From: Udeniomyces pyricola
Lineage: Eukaryota; Basidiomycota; Tremellomycetes; Cystofilobasidiales; Mrakiaceae
Direction of reading: 5' to 3'
Assembly (NCBI GenBank): GCA_039545295.1
Contig: BCIK01000013.1
Location: 372,001-436,000 of the forward strand
DNA length: 64,000 bases
The notes beneath the pieces are model-generated. The model searched no databases. It saw only the letters and a program-made list of their open reading frames with translations, and had not been told where the DNA came from. Below, piece by piece: positions 28,500 through 42,063 of the stretch; positions within the stretch are counted from its first letter, which is position 1; each line of letters begins with the position of its first letter. The translations under genes and the position numbers were made by a program.

Positions 28500-30013
28500 A
28501 TGGCCAACGAACATCACAACTCCATCTTCTCGCACCTCGATGATCAGAAGATGCTCGAGATCCTCCCAGAGAGTCTGACCGAGTCGTACAAACACGGCAT
28601 AGATAGTGGCAAGATCGAAATCTACGAGACGAAGCAAGTTGTCAGCATTGAGGACTGCCAGATCAAGTGTACGATGGCCCCTTCTTCTTTCGAGGTACTC
28701 TCAATCCGTTCAATCTCTAGATCCTAGCTAATGAGTGAACTCACCTTGATCCTTTTTCTCAAGACATGGCACACGTCATTCCATCCTTAGGTGACAAGCC
28801 ACCCGCTTCCAAAGATCTCCCCAAACTGGACCAACATCCGGGCGAGGGCAAGGATCCGTTCACGCCACCGTTTGTGCCAGAGGAGCTTGTGGGAGACCTC
28901 GAAGATTACTACATCGTCGTGAGTGCTTGTCAATCATGCCAGTTTCAAAATCATTAAAAGGGCGAGCTAGAGACGTCGAACACAGCTAACGCACGATCCT
29001 CTTCAAACCAACCTCCTATTGTTGCCTTGCTCGCTCTCATCTCGTGGCTGCTGTACTCCGGTCATCACTCCGCCCAGCTGAACAAGTTCTGTTTCGTGCC
29101 TGAGCAGTTTGTGGTCGTCACCAAGCGATGGGCCTTTCAATCAGAGCCCCTCGAGGAACCCGACCTTTGGGTCGCCTGGGAGATTCTCGCCAGCTTCGAA
29201 GCCAAGGAAAAGCCTCTTTTCGCCTTTTACAAGTCAGCCTACATCCATACCCATGAACATCTTATGTCTTGAGAAGGATGCCAACACTTTGACCAAAATC
29301 TGACCCTCTTTCCGCTCTTTCATGTGGTTTGGCTTGCATTCTTTGTCAACAGCTGCGGAGACCGCTCAGGAGGGTCGCAACCTCATCGTCACATCCAATT
29401 CTCAAACGTCCAAGAAGAGGATGAGAGTGTTCCTCCCGTCGAAAAGCTCGCTCAGTCTCTCGGCCTCAAGTACTCGGTCGATCAACGTGAGTGATGGCGC
29501 TTTCCTCCTGATCCAGCCGTCCGTTGTGATCCGTTGTTGTCCATGCTGACGCTTCCTCGACCTTGATTTGATTTGTCGTTTCTTTGTTGATCCACAGAAC
29601 CTACTGCGCTTCCGACCCCATACCTGCATCTCGTTTCTCCCCTTCCCGAACACTCCAAAGCTCAACCCCTCTCTCGCTCTGTCTTGCACAAGATCTACCT
29701 TTCCCACCTCGCTCAGCATCCTTCCTCAGCCCACGGTTCCCACAACCTTATTCTTACCCAGCACCATCTTCACACGATCCCACGGTCGGAGAGAGACGTC
29801 ACACTTTTCCCTGATACGAAGAAAGAGCTGCGAATGGGACCGAACGGGTTGATCCTCGCGGGATACTGGTTCTTTGAGGGAATGAAGGAGATTGAGGCGT
29901 TGAAGGAGTGGGGAATCGGGGAGGCTGTCAAGGAGGTTGGATATATCACAGAGCACGGAGGTGAGACCGACAAGAAGGGGCACAATATCGAGGGGGGAGC
30001 GGACAAGAAGTAG
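28500..30013 (+). CDS. APA2: ATP adenylyltransferase / Ap4A phosphorylase (Apa1/Apa2 family)
   Basis: Cleaves diadenosine tetraphosphate with phosphate to ADP and ATP, removing a by-product of aminoacyl-tRNA synthetases. Exons: 28500-28668, 28764-28918, 29078-29232, 29353-29486, 29598-30013; 342 residues. Family features: YKHGIDSGKIEIYET near the N-terminus, HVIPSLGDKP, KDPFTPPFVPEELVGDL, LNKFCFVPEQFVVVTKRW, GDRSGGSQPHRHIQF with the catalytic histidine motif (H171-x-H173-x-Q175), and the C-terminal domain with NLILTQHHLHTIPRSE and GPNGLILAGYWFF. Length agrees with yeast Apa1/Apa2 (about 321-325). Ends with a Lys/Gly/Glu-rich tail. Cytosolic, with no targeting signal. Neighbours do not inform its role. 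Confidence 0.92.
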
Positions 30014-30606
30014 AATAGAGGAGTAGGAGTCAGTAGATGAGCTTTGGACCCCTTGTAGTACGTAGTTTGCTAGCTTGTGCTTTAAGGGGTCCTCTTTAGA
30101 GCTGGACGGTGTGATCTGGCGTAGCATATATCCTAGAACCGATACATGCGCATATGATCCATCTCTTTATTTTCTCGACTTACTTCGACTACCTTTGGAA
30201 GCCGAAATATGTCGAGATCATGTAGCCAATTCAATGAAGCTACACACGTATATCGTACTTCCGGCCGGGCCGATCGATGGGGACTTTTATCTTGTCTGTT
30301 GCCTTTTATTTTGCCAAGACATCGTCTCTACGATGCAACACTCATCTAGCTTATCTCCTGTAAGCTATCTTGCTCTTTTTATCATCCAGCGTGAGATGAT
30401 GTCGCGTACAGCTGAGCATAAACACCGCTCATGCAAGCGTCTGCGCCGACGCCGCGGCGCGCGAACGGGTTATCGGATCAAGCCGATCGGGACTATCAAG
30501 ATCAACTGTCCTATGTGCGTTTCAGTCGGAAAGCCTTTAGCTTGCAGTTCTTTCCCCAGCTCCACAATCTCTCCAACGACGACTCCCTTTCAATTCATCA
30601 CACAAC
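30014..30606. other. Intergenic region
   Basis: 3' flank of the Ap4A phosphorylase gene and leader of the MFS permease gene, with a short GC-rich palindromic patch near 30446-30460. No gene seen. Confidence 0.55.
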
Positions 30607-33600
30607 ATGCTCTTCGCACGCAAGCCCAAGGACCTAGACGATCGCTCCTCCGCGTTGGAACAGCAAGATCCGACCTATGATTCTTCAGCTACCTCGCCAG
30701 CATCATCCCCAGCGCCCAGATCGGATGAGGAACGCAACTTTGTGCATCGACTCGACCTCTTCCTCATGGTGTTTGTCTCCATCTCTCAAATCATCAAGTA
30801 CCTCGACCAATCCAACTTCCAGGCCGCCTATGGTGAGTGTTTGGTATGGATGTCTTAACTTCTCATCCCCCCCGCAGGGTCGGTTAGTATGCGCACAAGA
30901 CTGATCATGAACTCGGCCTCACAATCCACCAGTCTCCGGTATGAAGGAAGACCTCGCCATGTATTCCAACGAATACAACTTCCTGACGACTTACTTCAAC
31001 GTAAGTCTCAGCCTTCTGCGGAACTGCATGTCATACATTTGCTATAGCTGAGAGGGTTACGCTGGACGGCGCCTGATGAGTCCACGGAACTGGGACTGTA
31101 TGTTGAACTCACCCTTTCTTCGTCCGGTGATTTTCTCTGATTTGATCACTCTCCCAGGTCGGATGTTCGTACAAACATATCTCTACCCTCATGTCTCATA
31201 GGATATGTGACTGGAAGACCCGACGAGATTGATACTGATACTAACCAACCTGACTTGATCACAGACTGCGTCTTCCTTATCCCTTCCCAATTCATGCTCA
31301 CCAGGGTATGTATTGAGCGCCCTCCTTGATCTGTCTTTCTCCTAAGCCATGATACTAAGCATACTTCTTGGTCATTGATCGGTTCTTTGATAGGTGCGAC
31401 CTTCGTATTGGCTTCCAGGGTACGCACAGCTACCGACACTCTTCTTGTCTTGACTGTAGCCCCGGGATGTTATATCCAAACCAACAGATGGAGCTGAACC
31501 AATTTGATCGCCTCTATGCTGCTATGTTACCCTTCGTATTCACCTCTTGACCTAGCCTCGAAATCGCCTGGGGAATTGTCACTGGAATGATCGCTGTCTG
31601 TAACTCGTCAAAGCAGCTCTTTGCCCTTCGTGCTCTACTTGGAGCTTTCGAGTCGTCAGCCTACCCTGCAGCCATCACACTTCTTATGCATTGGTACACT
31701 CCACTGGAACTCACTAAAAGGATCGGGTGAGAAGAACCCGTCATTCCCAATGCAAGATGCGGATGCTTTCCTGTGGCCTTGAGTGTCGCAGACTGAAGAT
31801 TTTGTTCGATTTGTCCCTTTTGTTCTTCTACCAGATTTTACCACTCTTGTCAATCGCTCGGATCTATGTTGAGTGGTGCGTTGCAAGCCAGCATTCATGA
31901 GACTCTCAATGGAGCATGCGGGATGTAAGTCCACCTTGAGCCATCCACTCCCCTCACGGTGAATTACCATCTGTAATGCGTTCTGACAAGCCGTTCGCTT
32001 AAATTCTTTGGTTGTCACAGAGCTGGATGGAGATGGATGTTCATCTTGAACGGAATCATGACTGTTGTGATTGGGTTGTCGGGTTTTGTGATGCTCCCTG
32101 ATTTCCCCAACGCTCCCAAGTAAGTGTCCTCCCGTCTATCTGTTTTTCCAACCTCCTACCTTTCACCCCTGATCAAGCTGACAGAACACTCGCGAAACCA
32201 CCCTTGATTCTGATTCGTTCCTTTCACCTCAGCCCTCGAGCGGTCTGGCTCCGACCTCGACACTATGCCATTGCCCTCGAACGTCGCGAAAGGTACAAGC
32301 GAGCCGAGGCAAACAAAATGAGCTGGGCCACCGTTCGAACGACGTTCAAGAACCCAATCATCTACTGCTTTGGTGTCTTGTACGTCTCGACAGTTCTTGC
32401 TTCTTACGGTCAAAGTGAGCACCGCCTGTTCTCCCTATCTTGCTCCATTCCGCTGGTAGTGTTGGTCGGGACTCACCCGGAGTGAAGATACTCACATTTG
32501 ATGTTCCTGATCGCCTTTCTTCCTCGGCTCAAAAGACTACTTCAACCTTTGGCTCAAGTCCCTCGTACGGGCCGACGGCTCCAAGGTTTGGACGGTCGCT
32601 CAACTCAACATCGTACCCATTGGTGGCAATGCAATCACAGGTACGTCATACAACCTCACTTTCAACTCAATCCCATCCTTCCAAGTACATGTGCGCATGT
32701 GTAATCACCCATCGCGCTTTTGCTCATAGATGCACATCTTTTTTATAAATCTTTTTCTTTATATCTCTCCTGTTGTCAGTTGCGTTTGTGTGGATCTATG
32801 CGTTCGCATCCGATTACTTCCAGACGCGCTGGTTGATCGTCATGGTAAGGCAATCGTCCTTGTTGCTGTTGCTATCGCTTGACGTTAATTGGCTTCGGTA
32901 TACTATAGATGCTCAACCCCCTTCTCTTCTGCCTTCATGATGAACTCCTCAGACGCAAGCATGCATCGGTCTCGTTCCGGCCATCATCATGTCTATCTGG
33001 AACGTACCTTTAGGAGCCAAGTACTTTTCCTGTACGTCGTCGACAGTCGATCAAAGTCACCTTCTACCCGTGTACAAATTGCTATATCTTCCGAAATCGA
33101 CTCTCTCATACTTCCTGTCTTCTCTGGGGGTTTTTTTCTGCCTTTTTCTGCTGTCGCTTGTAACCTACCCAGTCTTCATTTCATACACCGTCCTCGCCAC
33201 CGCTCCACCCATCTTCGCATGGCTCTCCGACCTCTGTCCTCACGACGCTGAATCCCGAGCGCTCGTCATCGGCGCCATCATCTCCGCTTTCTACGCCATC
33301 TCGTCTTGGTCCCAAGTGCTCGTTTGGCCCGCCAAAGAAGCACCTCATTATCGGTTCGGATGGAAAGTCAGTATCGCCCTCTGGCTGGTCGTCATCTGCA
33401 TGCTCTTCAGTCTTCGATTCTTGGAAGTTAGATTCATCCGGTGAGTGTTGGCTCTTCAGTTCTTTGTTTTGTTTCATTTAGTTCTATTTTGTTTTCCTCC
33501 CTTGTCCGCTTCGTTATGGTATCTTAAACCCGATCCATCCTCAACTCACTTCGGAACTTTGCTTTTTCCTCTTCTCTCTTCCCATCTTGAATATGTCTGG

Positions 33601-33797
33601 TCCTCAGTCCGAAGAACGCACGCATCGCAGCCGAGCGTCAAGCAGCGATCGACGAGCTCAACCGTCAGCGCGAACTGGCCGATCAGGACGAGGAAGACGT
33701 CGATGATCTCAAATCTGCCAGCCACAACAAGAAGGATCAAGCTGGTATGACGTCTCATGACGCGTCGGTGGTCGTCGTTCCGGTTTTGGACAGATAG
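30607..33797 (+). CDS. MFS permease of the allantoate/pantothenate (Dal5/Fen2/Liz1) family
   Basis: A proton-coupled anion:cation symporter-type MFS protein of the plasma membrane. The closest fungal families carry pantothenate (Fen2/Liz1), allantoate, nicotinate or vitamins; the substrate cannot be read from sequence. About 14 exons can be joined in frame, for about 540 residues. Signatures: RLDLFLMVFVSISQIIKYLDQSNFQ in TM1, SGMKEDLAMYSNEYNFLTTYF, VGYCVFLIPSQFMLTR, RPSYWLPG, RALLGAFESSAYPAAITLLM, HWYTPLELTKRIG, GWRWMFILNGI, YFNLWLKSL and TVAQLNIVPIGGNAI. The Fen2-like order is clear. A charged C-terminal tail (DQDEEDVDDLKS) lies in the cytosol. The third exon is only 7 nt (31158-31164). Reading phase requires it, because it supplies the Val-Gly of VGYC. 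Confidence 0.88.
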
Positions 33798-34559
33798 GAC
33801 CGAGGTACTGTCGATTAGTCTGAGGCGATCAGGCGTATGACGACGATGATCGAACGTGGCTGGAAAAACAGCATCTCAGATGCTCCTTTGGTCATCTTTG
33901 GAAGAAACCAATGTCTTGCGGAGTGCTCTTTCTTCCTTCTTTTGTGGGCTGTTGTATAACGTGTGTGTTTTGTTGGTTCGCCCTTACTGGTGTACCATGG
34001 TCGTGCTAGACATTGTATGGATCTGCGTAGATCATTAATGATGAAGATGTTGATACGTCATGCGCGCATCGCCGTATATATATCGTCAATATCAATCCTG
34101 GAGTAAACTGTTGGTTCTGAGCCTCGTACACAGTTGCCTAGTACATCATGAGAAATGATTATGTCGATGTGGGATGTAAATTTATTGAGCAATCTCAATA
34201 GAGACCCCTGATCGGCCTGACCACCGATCATCATCTAGTATCACTAAGCACTGTCGAATATCGATATTCTCCGGCCCCTGCCGTCGCCCGAGGGTTGCCG
34301 TCGACGTATGTTATGGACCCGGCTTGGGAATTGGGCGCTCGGCGCTCGGATATGTTGAGAAGCCGGCCGCGCCGCCAGCCTGGAAACTTGCTTACAGATC
34401 ATCGAATCAAACAACCGGCCGGGCATCTCCCTCGATCCTGTTTTTTTCGAAGGTCATGAATGCATCATTCACCTTCTCTCATCCACTCACTACCTGACAT
34501 CCATACCAGTACACTCTCCCTCAAACACCAACCCACTCACCTACCCATCACTCATCACC
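33798..34559. other. Intergenic region
   Basis: 3' flank of the MFS permease gene and the promoter/leader of the reductase gene. A (TA)n patch lies near 34075. The last 70 bases are rich in CA/CTC, a typical fungal leader. No gene seen. Confidence 0.55.
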
Positions 34560-36569
34560 ATGGCCCCCGTCACCAACACTCGAATCATCTACGCCGCCGT
34601 CCCTAAGGGCTGGCCTGTCGCTGGCGTAAGCTTTCAAGTTCCGGGAGTGCCAAGGGGGATTCGTCCTCAGCCAACGTCGTCATCATCAGCACTGATCAGA
34701 CTTTTTCTGCCTTTCTTCGGCTCCTACCTCCTCAACTGCCCTCGTATGGATCCATAGGAGACCCTTAAGACCGACACGACCGAGCAGATCGACATCGACA
34801 CCGTCGAGGTCGGCAAGGACCAGATGCTCATCAAGACCCTTTCTCTTTCCCTCGACCCGTATGTGTCATCTCTTCCTTCGACCATGCCTTCCCGTCGCTT
34901 TTCACTGTCGCTCCGAATGGAACCGATTCACTCATATGATGCCCCTTCTGTCTCCATTGTGACTTCTCCTTAGCTACCTTCGAGGCAAGATGAACGCCGT
35001 TCGTACCCTTTTCAACCTAGGCTCCTCTTCGTCATTCGCTTCTATACAGCCGGTCTTTCTCATCTCTCAATCTGACCTCTTTGTATCACATCTTGCTCTA
35101 CTACCATTCGTTTGCATCATTCTCAGCCTAACCCCAAGGCCTATACCGCTGCGTTCAACCCGGGAGAGGTCATCTACAACTTTGGTGTTGGCGAGGTCCT
35201 CCGATCTAACAACGAGGCCTACCCCGTCGGCTCCAAGATCTACGGTATCATGCGCTTCAAGACTTATGAGTGCGTATGCTGAGCATTTCGGAACAACGTG
35301 TAGTTGTATTGAGTATGATGCGGCTAGAATGTAGAGGACAGGCCTTAGGACCTGACTCAAACGAGCTACAAGCTGACGTCATTCTCCTTCGTTCTCTTTG
35401 GCCGTGGTTACTCCTATAGTGTCATCTCGGGTCCTGCTCGTATGTCTTCGCTTCTGATTTTGGTCCGTCTTCAGAACGGATCAAAATAGCTGACTCAAAG
35501 GTTCGGCTTCCTCTCATCCTGATCTCCAGAGGATGCCACTGCTGGCGCCAAGGCCGCCTTCAAGATCATTGAGAACACCGAGAACCTTCCTTGGACCGCC
35601 TGGGTCGGCGCTGCCGGTATGCCTGGCAAGACCGCCTACTACGGTCTCGAGAAGCTCGCCAAGGCCAAGTCTGGGGAGTCTATCTTTGTCACTAGCGCGT
35701 ACGGTCCCGTCGGATCGCTCGTCTGCCAGCTCGCCAAGAACAAGGGCCTCAAGGTCATTGCGTCAGCCGGTTCGGAAGAGAAGGTCAAGTACCTCAGGGA
35801 CGTTCTTAAGGTCGACCACGCGTTCAACTGTGAGAGTCGTGGTTCCTGCTTGGTGCTCTGGTAAGCCTCCTAACCCATGATACTGACGCTTTTTTCTGAC
35901 GCTCACAGACAAGACCTCTGATAACGCCGAGGAGCTTGCTAAGTTCGGTGGCATCGATATCTTCTGGGACGCTGTTCGTCTCTTTTCTTCCTGAAATACT
36001 CTCCAAGGCTTCACATGCGCAACATTTCGGTCGTGGTTTGGTTCGCTGACTCATCTGATCTCTTTCCCTTCTGCCCATCTCGCTTTTGGCTTCCACGTTT
36101 AGGTCGGAGCCGAGACCCTCGACGCTGCTCTCGGTGCCATGAACAAGTTTGGACGATGCATCGAGTGCGGCATGATTGCCAACTACTCGGAAGCCAGCAC
36201 CTACGTTTTCAAGAACATGATGAAGATCATTGGCCAGTCCATCACGATCTCCGGGTTCCTCGTCTTCGACTTTGAGGCTGAGGTGAGTTGAGTCGGTCTG
36301 GATTGCTGGCTGGCTGACTATGAATCGCTTGCATTGCGAGGACAACGGGATTGAACGACCAACGTCTGGAGCATCCAGTGGACTGACGATCCAAATGTTC
36401 TATCCTCTAGTACGTCGACGCCTTCTACAAGACCATCCCCGGTCAGCTTGCCAACGGCGAGCTCAAATTCGAGGAGCACGTCGAGAAGCTCGAGGACACG
36501 CCCGAGGCCTTCATCCGAATGCTCAAGGGTGACAACACCGGCAAGGTCGTCATCAAGGTCGCCGAGTGA
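34560..36569 (+). CDS. Zinc-independent MDR-family NADP(H)-dependent oxidoreductase
   Basis: A medium-chain reductase of the leukotriene B4 dehydrogenase / prostaglandin reductase / alkenal reductase group (yeast YML131W type), which reduces enones or reactive carbonyls with NADPH in the cytosol. Nine exons give about 352 residues, the usual length. Visible: SLSLDPYLRGKMN, the nucleotide-binding segment SIFVTSAYGPVGSLVCQLAK, KGLKVIASAGSEEKVKYL, FWDAVGAETLDAALGAM and GRCIECGMIANY. The zinc ligands of alcohol dehydrogenases are absent, as expected for this subgroup. The Rossmann signature is AYGPVG where many members have AxGAVG. Donors at 34999 and 35974 are GTTCGT. ATG 34560 follows a CA-rich leader. 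The physiological substrate is not determinable. Confidence 0.9.
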
Positions 36570-37589
36570 AGCAGTAGTTGAGGCTCTCTGCCATTTCAAT
36601 CCAAGTTGTTATGTTGTCCACGTCTTATATCGCCACGCCCTTGCATTTCCTCACTGAATCTTGCATCTCTCACGAGTTCTGGTGCTCCTTCTCGCTATTA
36701 CTATTTCTGCTTTTTCTTCTTCTTATTTTAATCGTGCCTCAACGCTCCTACGCTTTGATCCAATCGCATGTATCCTTTACACTATGAAACCTCATGTACG
36801 TGTGACTAGAATCCTTTAGTGTCGCTTTCTGACGTCGCAGTTATACAGTCCTCCGCATCCGTCGAAGTGAAACAAACATGAACGTGTGATGGCCGGGTTC
36901 GATACATATACATACTCAGGCTGAGAGCATACAGCAAGCCGCGAAATCTTGCTTTGCTAGTAACATATCACTGCAGGCTGAAGATTCAGGTGTATGAATA
37001 GACGTATAAATCGTCATCGCTTTTGATTCCTGGATCTAGCTGCAGCCTTATATATATATAGTCGCCTTTGATCTTTTGTTTTCAGGTCATTTTGCGCGCT
37101 CATGGATTGTTGAATATTGAATAAAACGTGTTGCTATGCACTTCTTGTAGCGCAGCTGGTTCACTAGCAGCTTCGCGTCGGCAGCTGCATCGGCTCTGCA
37201 TAGGCATGATCATGTCAGCAAATGTCAGCGTCATTAAAGCTGACCGGCAGACTGATCACCGACGCTGACCTCAGCAGCTCAGCGCTCAGCCGCCTGGAGG
37301 TGGGCTAGCTCCCGCAGTGATCACGCCATCCTGATTTTGGTCGCCCACCTCCGGATTTCGAGGTTTCTTGCTCGTCTACCTTTGTCAGACAGCTCTCTCT
37401 CTCCCTCTCCATCAACGACAACAACTATCACTTGCTACCCCCCATAGACCTGCATTGCCCCAAACCTATCAATCTACCTTTCTAGACTGCAGCAGATCTC
37501 CGATTCCAATCCCCCCTGCCCTTTCTCCATCCCCTCCCCCCCCCTTCCTTTTGGCCTGCGCGCCTCCTTCCTCTCCTTTTGCAGCCATC
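36570..37589. other. Intergenic region: reductase 3' flank and sulfate permease promoter
   Basis: Contains a (TA)n stretch near 37050, an AATAAA at about 37119, repeated GCTGA/CAGC words (37130-37310), and a C/T-rich leader from about 37380 up to the permease ATG. No gene seen. Confidence 0.55.
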
Positions 37590-40500
37590 ATGACGGCCTC
37601 CACTTCCGACACAATCGCCACTCCACTCGCCTCATCAACCTCAACTACCCGCGCATCTTCTCCACCTTCCTTCGTCCAACACACCTCTTATTCGCGTCGG
37701 ACCGACAAATCTTCGCGACCTGATGGCCGCGTGAAGCGAGCGGCTAAGTGGATCGTAGGGTATCCGGACGACGCGCCGGACGCCATCATTGGCACTGATG
37801 ATTATTTCCGAGAGATTACCGATGATCCGAAATCAAAGGTGCGAGGGTTATTCTGGCTTGTCGCAGTCGTTTCCAGTAGAGGGCTATAAGAGCGAGGCTA
37901 GATCATGGAACAGCTCGAGGGAGGGCACATGATGGCGGCGTCGAGAGAGAAAGAAAGAAACTGTCGAGACATTCGTCTTGCTGACGAAGCTCGATGGAAA
38001 ACGAATATGCCTTGTGTGGCGTGGATGCTGAATTCGCTCTTCCTTTTCCCTTTTGGCATCGTGATTTTCAGGCTCTCGACTATATACGATCTCTCTTCCC
38101 CTTCCTTGGTTGGATCCACGCCTACAACTGGCAATGGGCCATCGGAGACATCATCGCAGGCGTCACCGTCGGTGCGTCGTTCTCGTTCTCTGTTTGGTCT
38201 CGAAGCGACGTTTGTCGGCCGACGTCATTCGGTTTCCGCTTCTGATCTGGCTTTTCAAAACTGACATTCCGCATCGCCACCGCTGCAAATCTCCATGTCA
38301 TTATCCTTCTTTTTTTTTGTCTTATTCTTGTCTTGTCGTTTTCTTGAATCTTGGCTCATGCCGTTCCCACAGGAATGGTTCTGGTTCCGCAATCTATGTC
38401 GTACGCCCGTCTTGCGAATCTCAGACCGGAATTTGGCCTGTACAGTTCCTTGTGAGTTAGCTTGTCCTGCTGTTTCGAGAGAACAAAAAAAAAAAACCAG
38501 AACAGGACACTTTGAGGGCGCACCTTTCTTCTTTTTCTTTGGTTTTGTTTTGCTGACCAGACTCGTTTCTACTCATCCTTACCTTCATTGCCCTCTTTTT
38601 CATCTAGTGTGGGAGTCTTTGTGTATGCCTTCTTTGCGACGAGTAAAGTGAGTCTACGCTCTTCTTCTCGATCAAACGTTTTTTTAGTGGTTCAATACAA
38701 GACCAGTGATCTCACATATCACCTCATCTTGACTCTTTCAATAGGATGTCTCCATCGGTCCTGTCGCTGTCATGTCGCTCGAGACGGGTCGCATTATCAA
38801 CGATGTTATGGCGTCCCATCCTGGTCGGTGGACAGCGGAAGTCATCGCAACCCAGCTGGCATTCATTTGGTTCGTGTCGTTAGCCCTAACATGCGACTTA
38901 ATCTTGAGATTGCAAGTTAGCGCCTGCTAACCGTCGTCATAAAATCAAATCTGGGTTTTGGGCTCGCTCAGCGGGTTCATTGTTCTTGGAGTAGGACTTC
39001 TCCGTCTCGGTTGGATCGTCGAGTTCATTCCCGTCCCTGCGGTTGCTGGCTTCAGTCAGTTCCATGTTCCTCTGAACCGTTCAACTTTACTTAGACGACA
39101 GACTGATTTTGAATGATTTGGATCCTGGCGTGTGTTGTTGCGAACTAGTGACGGGATCGGCCATCAGTATCGCAGCTGGTCAGGGTCAGTCCTCATTATT
39201 TTATCTTTCTCTTCACCTTGACGAAGATTGTCCTGCAAACGGGATCCAGATGGTATTAACCTCCTCTGTTGTCATCCTTTGGTCCCCTGGCTTAGTTCCT
39301 GCCCTGTTTGGCATCGCCAATCGTTTCGATACGAAACAGGCAACGTACCTCGTCATCATCGACATCTTCAAGAACCTCAAGCATACCAAGATGGACGCCG
39401 CCTTTGGGCTTCCATGTCTCGTAGGACTGTACGCCATGAAGTGGACGTGCGCCCACATTGAGCGAAGATACCCAAAGTACCGACGTGCGGCATTCTTCAT
39501 CTCGGTCTTGCGAAATGCGCTCATGATCATTATTTTCACCATCGTGAGTCAATGTTTGCTTTTTTCTCTCAACCGATGGTCGGCTAGGGTGCGTTGGGGT
39601 CTAACCCAGTCGAATACCTTGCCTCAGGCCTCATGGCGAGTAACGATTCATGAGGATCCCAGCAAATACTCCATTTCGATCCTCAAGACGGTTCCATCAG
39701 GCTTCCAACATGTCGGAACGCCTTACGTCAGCACCGAACTCATCTCTGCAATGGTTCGTGGTCATCTCATTTTCTCGGTCATCTCATCACTCACGCTCAA
39801 AGAAAGTCGCCTGTGATTGATTTGTTTACGGGGGCTGCTTGCTTATATCCATAGGCCGGAAAACTTCCCGTAGCAACCATCATCCTTCTGCTCGAACACA
39901 TTGCTATTGCCAAGTCGTTCGGCAGACTCAACAACTACCAGATCCGACCCGACCAGGAACTGATCGCTATGTGGGTTACCTCTATGCACTTCCTCTCTGT
40001 TGGTTCTCATCACTGCGAAAATTTTGGTCGTTTCTGACGCCATCTCGATGGGTGGGGGTTTTCCATCATTTGCAGTGGCGTCTCAAACTGCCTCGGAACG
40101 CTCTTCAACGCATATCCCGCGACCGGCTCGTTCTCTCGTTCAGCCCTTAAATCCAAATCGGGTGTTCGCACGCCTGCGGCTGGTTGGCCGACGGGAGTCG
40201 TCGTCATTATCGCCCTCTACGCTTTAACTGGCGCGTTCTATTACATTCCCAACGCCGCGCTGTCGGCCATCATCAGTACGTTGCTCGAGTCCGTTTTTCG
40301 TTTAGCTCCTCTTTGAGGATCGAACGATGCTCTTTCGGTGCTCACGCCAACATGGGTGGTCTTTGTTTCCAATAGTCCATGCCGTCGCAGATCTGGTCAT
40401 CTCTCCTCGAGGCGCGTACGCATTTTGGAGGGTCTCGCCGTTTGAGTTCCTCATCTGGGTGGCGGCTGTCTTGTAAGTAAATTCGTCTCCAATTTCATCT

Positions 40501-42063
40501 TCCTGATAAGATTCTGAGTCATCGTGTCGACGCACTGCCCAGGAGCTAACGGTTCTTGTCGATTGTGCTCGTTCCTTGCCTAACAGGGTCACCGTCTTTT
40601 CTTCGATCGAAAACGGCATCTATACCTCCCTCGCTGCGTCCCTCGTTCTGCTCCTTTACCGCATCGCCCGTCCCGGCGGTCACTTCCTCGGCCGAGTCCG
40701 TGTTGGAATCGAAGCTGCTCGGGTCAACGCCAATTCTGACAATGACGACTCCAAGGCACAGGCAACCGAGACTGAGTTCCGGGACGTCTTTGTCCCGTAC
40801 TGCACGAAATCAACGGGCATGATCAACGCCAACGTCAAGATCCTGCCACCACCCGATGGGTTGATTGTGTATCGGTTCAGTGAATCTTTCACCTTTCCAA
40901 AGTTCGTCCCCGTTCACATTGGTCGGCTCGCATTTCATAGTTGAATACACCTGCGAAAGCATCGATGAGGCTGAACTTGTTTCCTTTGTTTGCTTTCGCG
41001 ACCCCCTTTAGTGCCTCTTTTCACAACGCCAAGCTGGTCGGTTACGTTAAGGCCAACACTAAGAGGGGCAAGGAAGCTTCGGCTACCAAGATTGGCGATC
41101 GACCTTGGAACGATCCGGGACCTCCTCGATGGTCCAAAAAGCGCAAGCAACGTGCCGATGATGCAGCTATTGCTGCCGGTGGGGAGCAAGCTGCGGATGG
41201 GTCGTTGATCGATAAGTCGGCCGAGAAGATGGTGTTGAGGGCGATTGTGTTGGATTTCCAGGCAGTTGCCAATCTTGATACGGTACGTCGTTCGTCAAAG
41301 CTTGTCCCGCGCCTTCTTTCACTTCTTTCACTTCTTTCACTTCTCTCTTTTCTTTTTCTTTTCCGGCTTGGCTGACGCTTTCTTATGCACTCGCTTACCG
41401 TAGACGGGAGTTCAAAACCTGGTCGACACCCGGAAGGAGATCGAGCGCTGGGTCGACCACGAGGTTAACTTTCATTTCAGTGGCATCGTTAGCCCTTGGG
41501 TTCAGCGTGCCCTCGTCGCGGGTGGTTTCGGCACGTCCAGTCGCGTGATCGTCCCCCCCGTCATGGCAGCGACGGTCGTTCCCCAGGATCTACGTAACAT
41601 CCGTTCTGTCCAACGGCCGCACGACGACGACAATGAGATTGAGCTCCAACGGGAGATCACTCGCCAAAGTCGGCGAGACATCGAATCGACCCCCGTCACG
41701 GTGGACGGGAGTGCTAAGAAGGATATCCGAGCCAATATGGACCATCACCATCAGCTCAAGAAGAGAAGCTCGAGTCAGACGAGTGATAGTTCTGATTCGA
41801 GCTTGTGTGAACCGTTGCTCTCGGCTGCGTTGCCGTGCTTCCATTATGACTTAGACGGTGCCAGTGAGTCCATCTTTCTGGTTCACACTGCTCGAACAGC
41901 CCATCGATGGGGAAAGAAACGATCAAGATTACTCACGCTATTTTCTCTCTTTGGTGCTTTGGTTTCATGCTTCTCCTCACGATCAGTTCGTGCAGCGACC
42001 GCTGAAGCTCGTACACCTCTCCCGACGGATTACAAGCGGCCCGTCTTCACCGCCGGTCACTAG
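37590..42063 (+). CDS. SulP-family sulfate permease with C-terminal STAS domain
   Basis: High-affinity sulfate/proton symporter type (Sul1/Sul2 homologue) of the plasma membrane, feeding sulfate assimilation. About 16 exons join in frame for about 870 residues. Signatures: LFPFLGWIHAYNWQWAIGD, GDIIAGVTVGMVLVPQSMSY, LRPEFGLYSS, the SulP motif TSKDVSIGPVAVMSLETG, TGSAISIAAGQVPALFG, VSTELISAMAGKLPVATIIL, GRLNNYQIRPDQELIAIG, GTLFNAYPATGSFSRSALKS, and GVVVIIALYALTGAFYYIP. The STAS domain follows (AIVLDFQAVANLDTTGVQNL) with an inserted basic, Ala-rich loop before it and an about 150-residue tail rich in Asp, Arg and Ser. Donors at 38880, 39754 and 40912 are GTTCGT. ATG 37590 follows a C/T-rich leader and a GCAGCC context. 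Confident family call; the tail joins are inferred. Confidence 0.92.
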
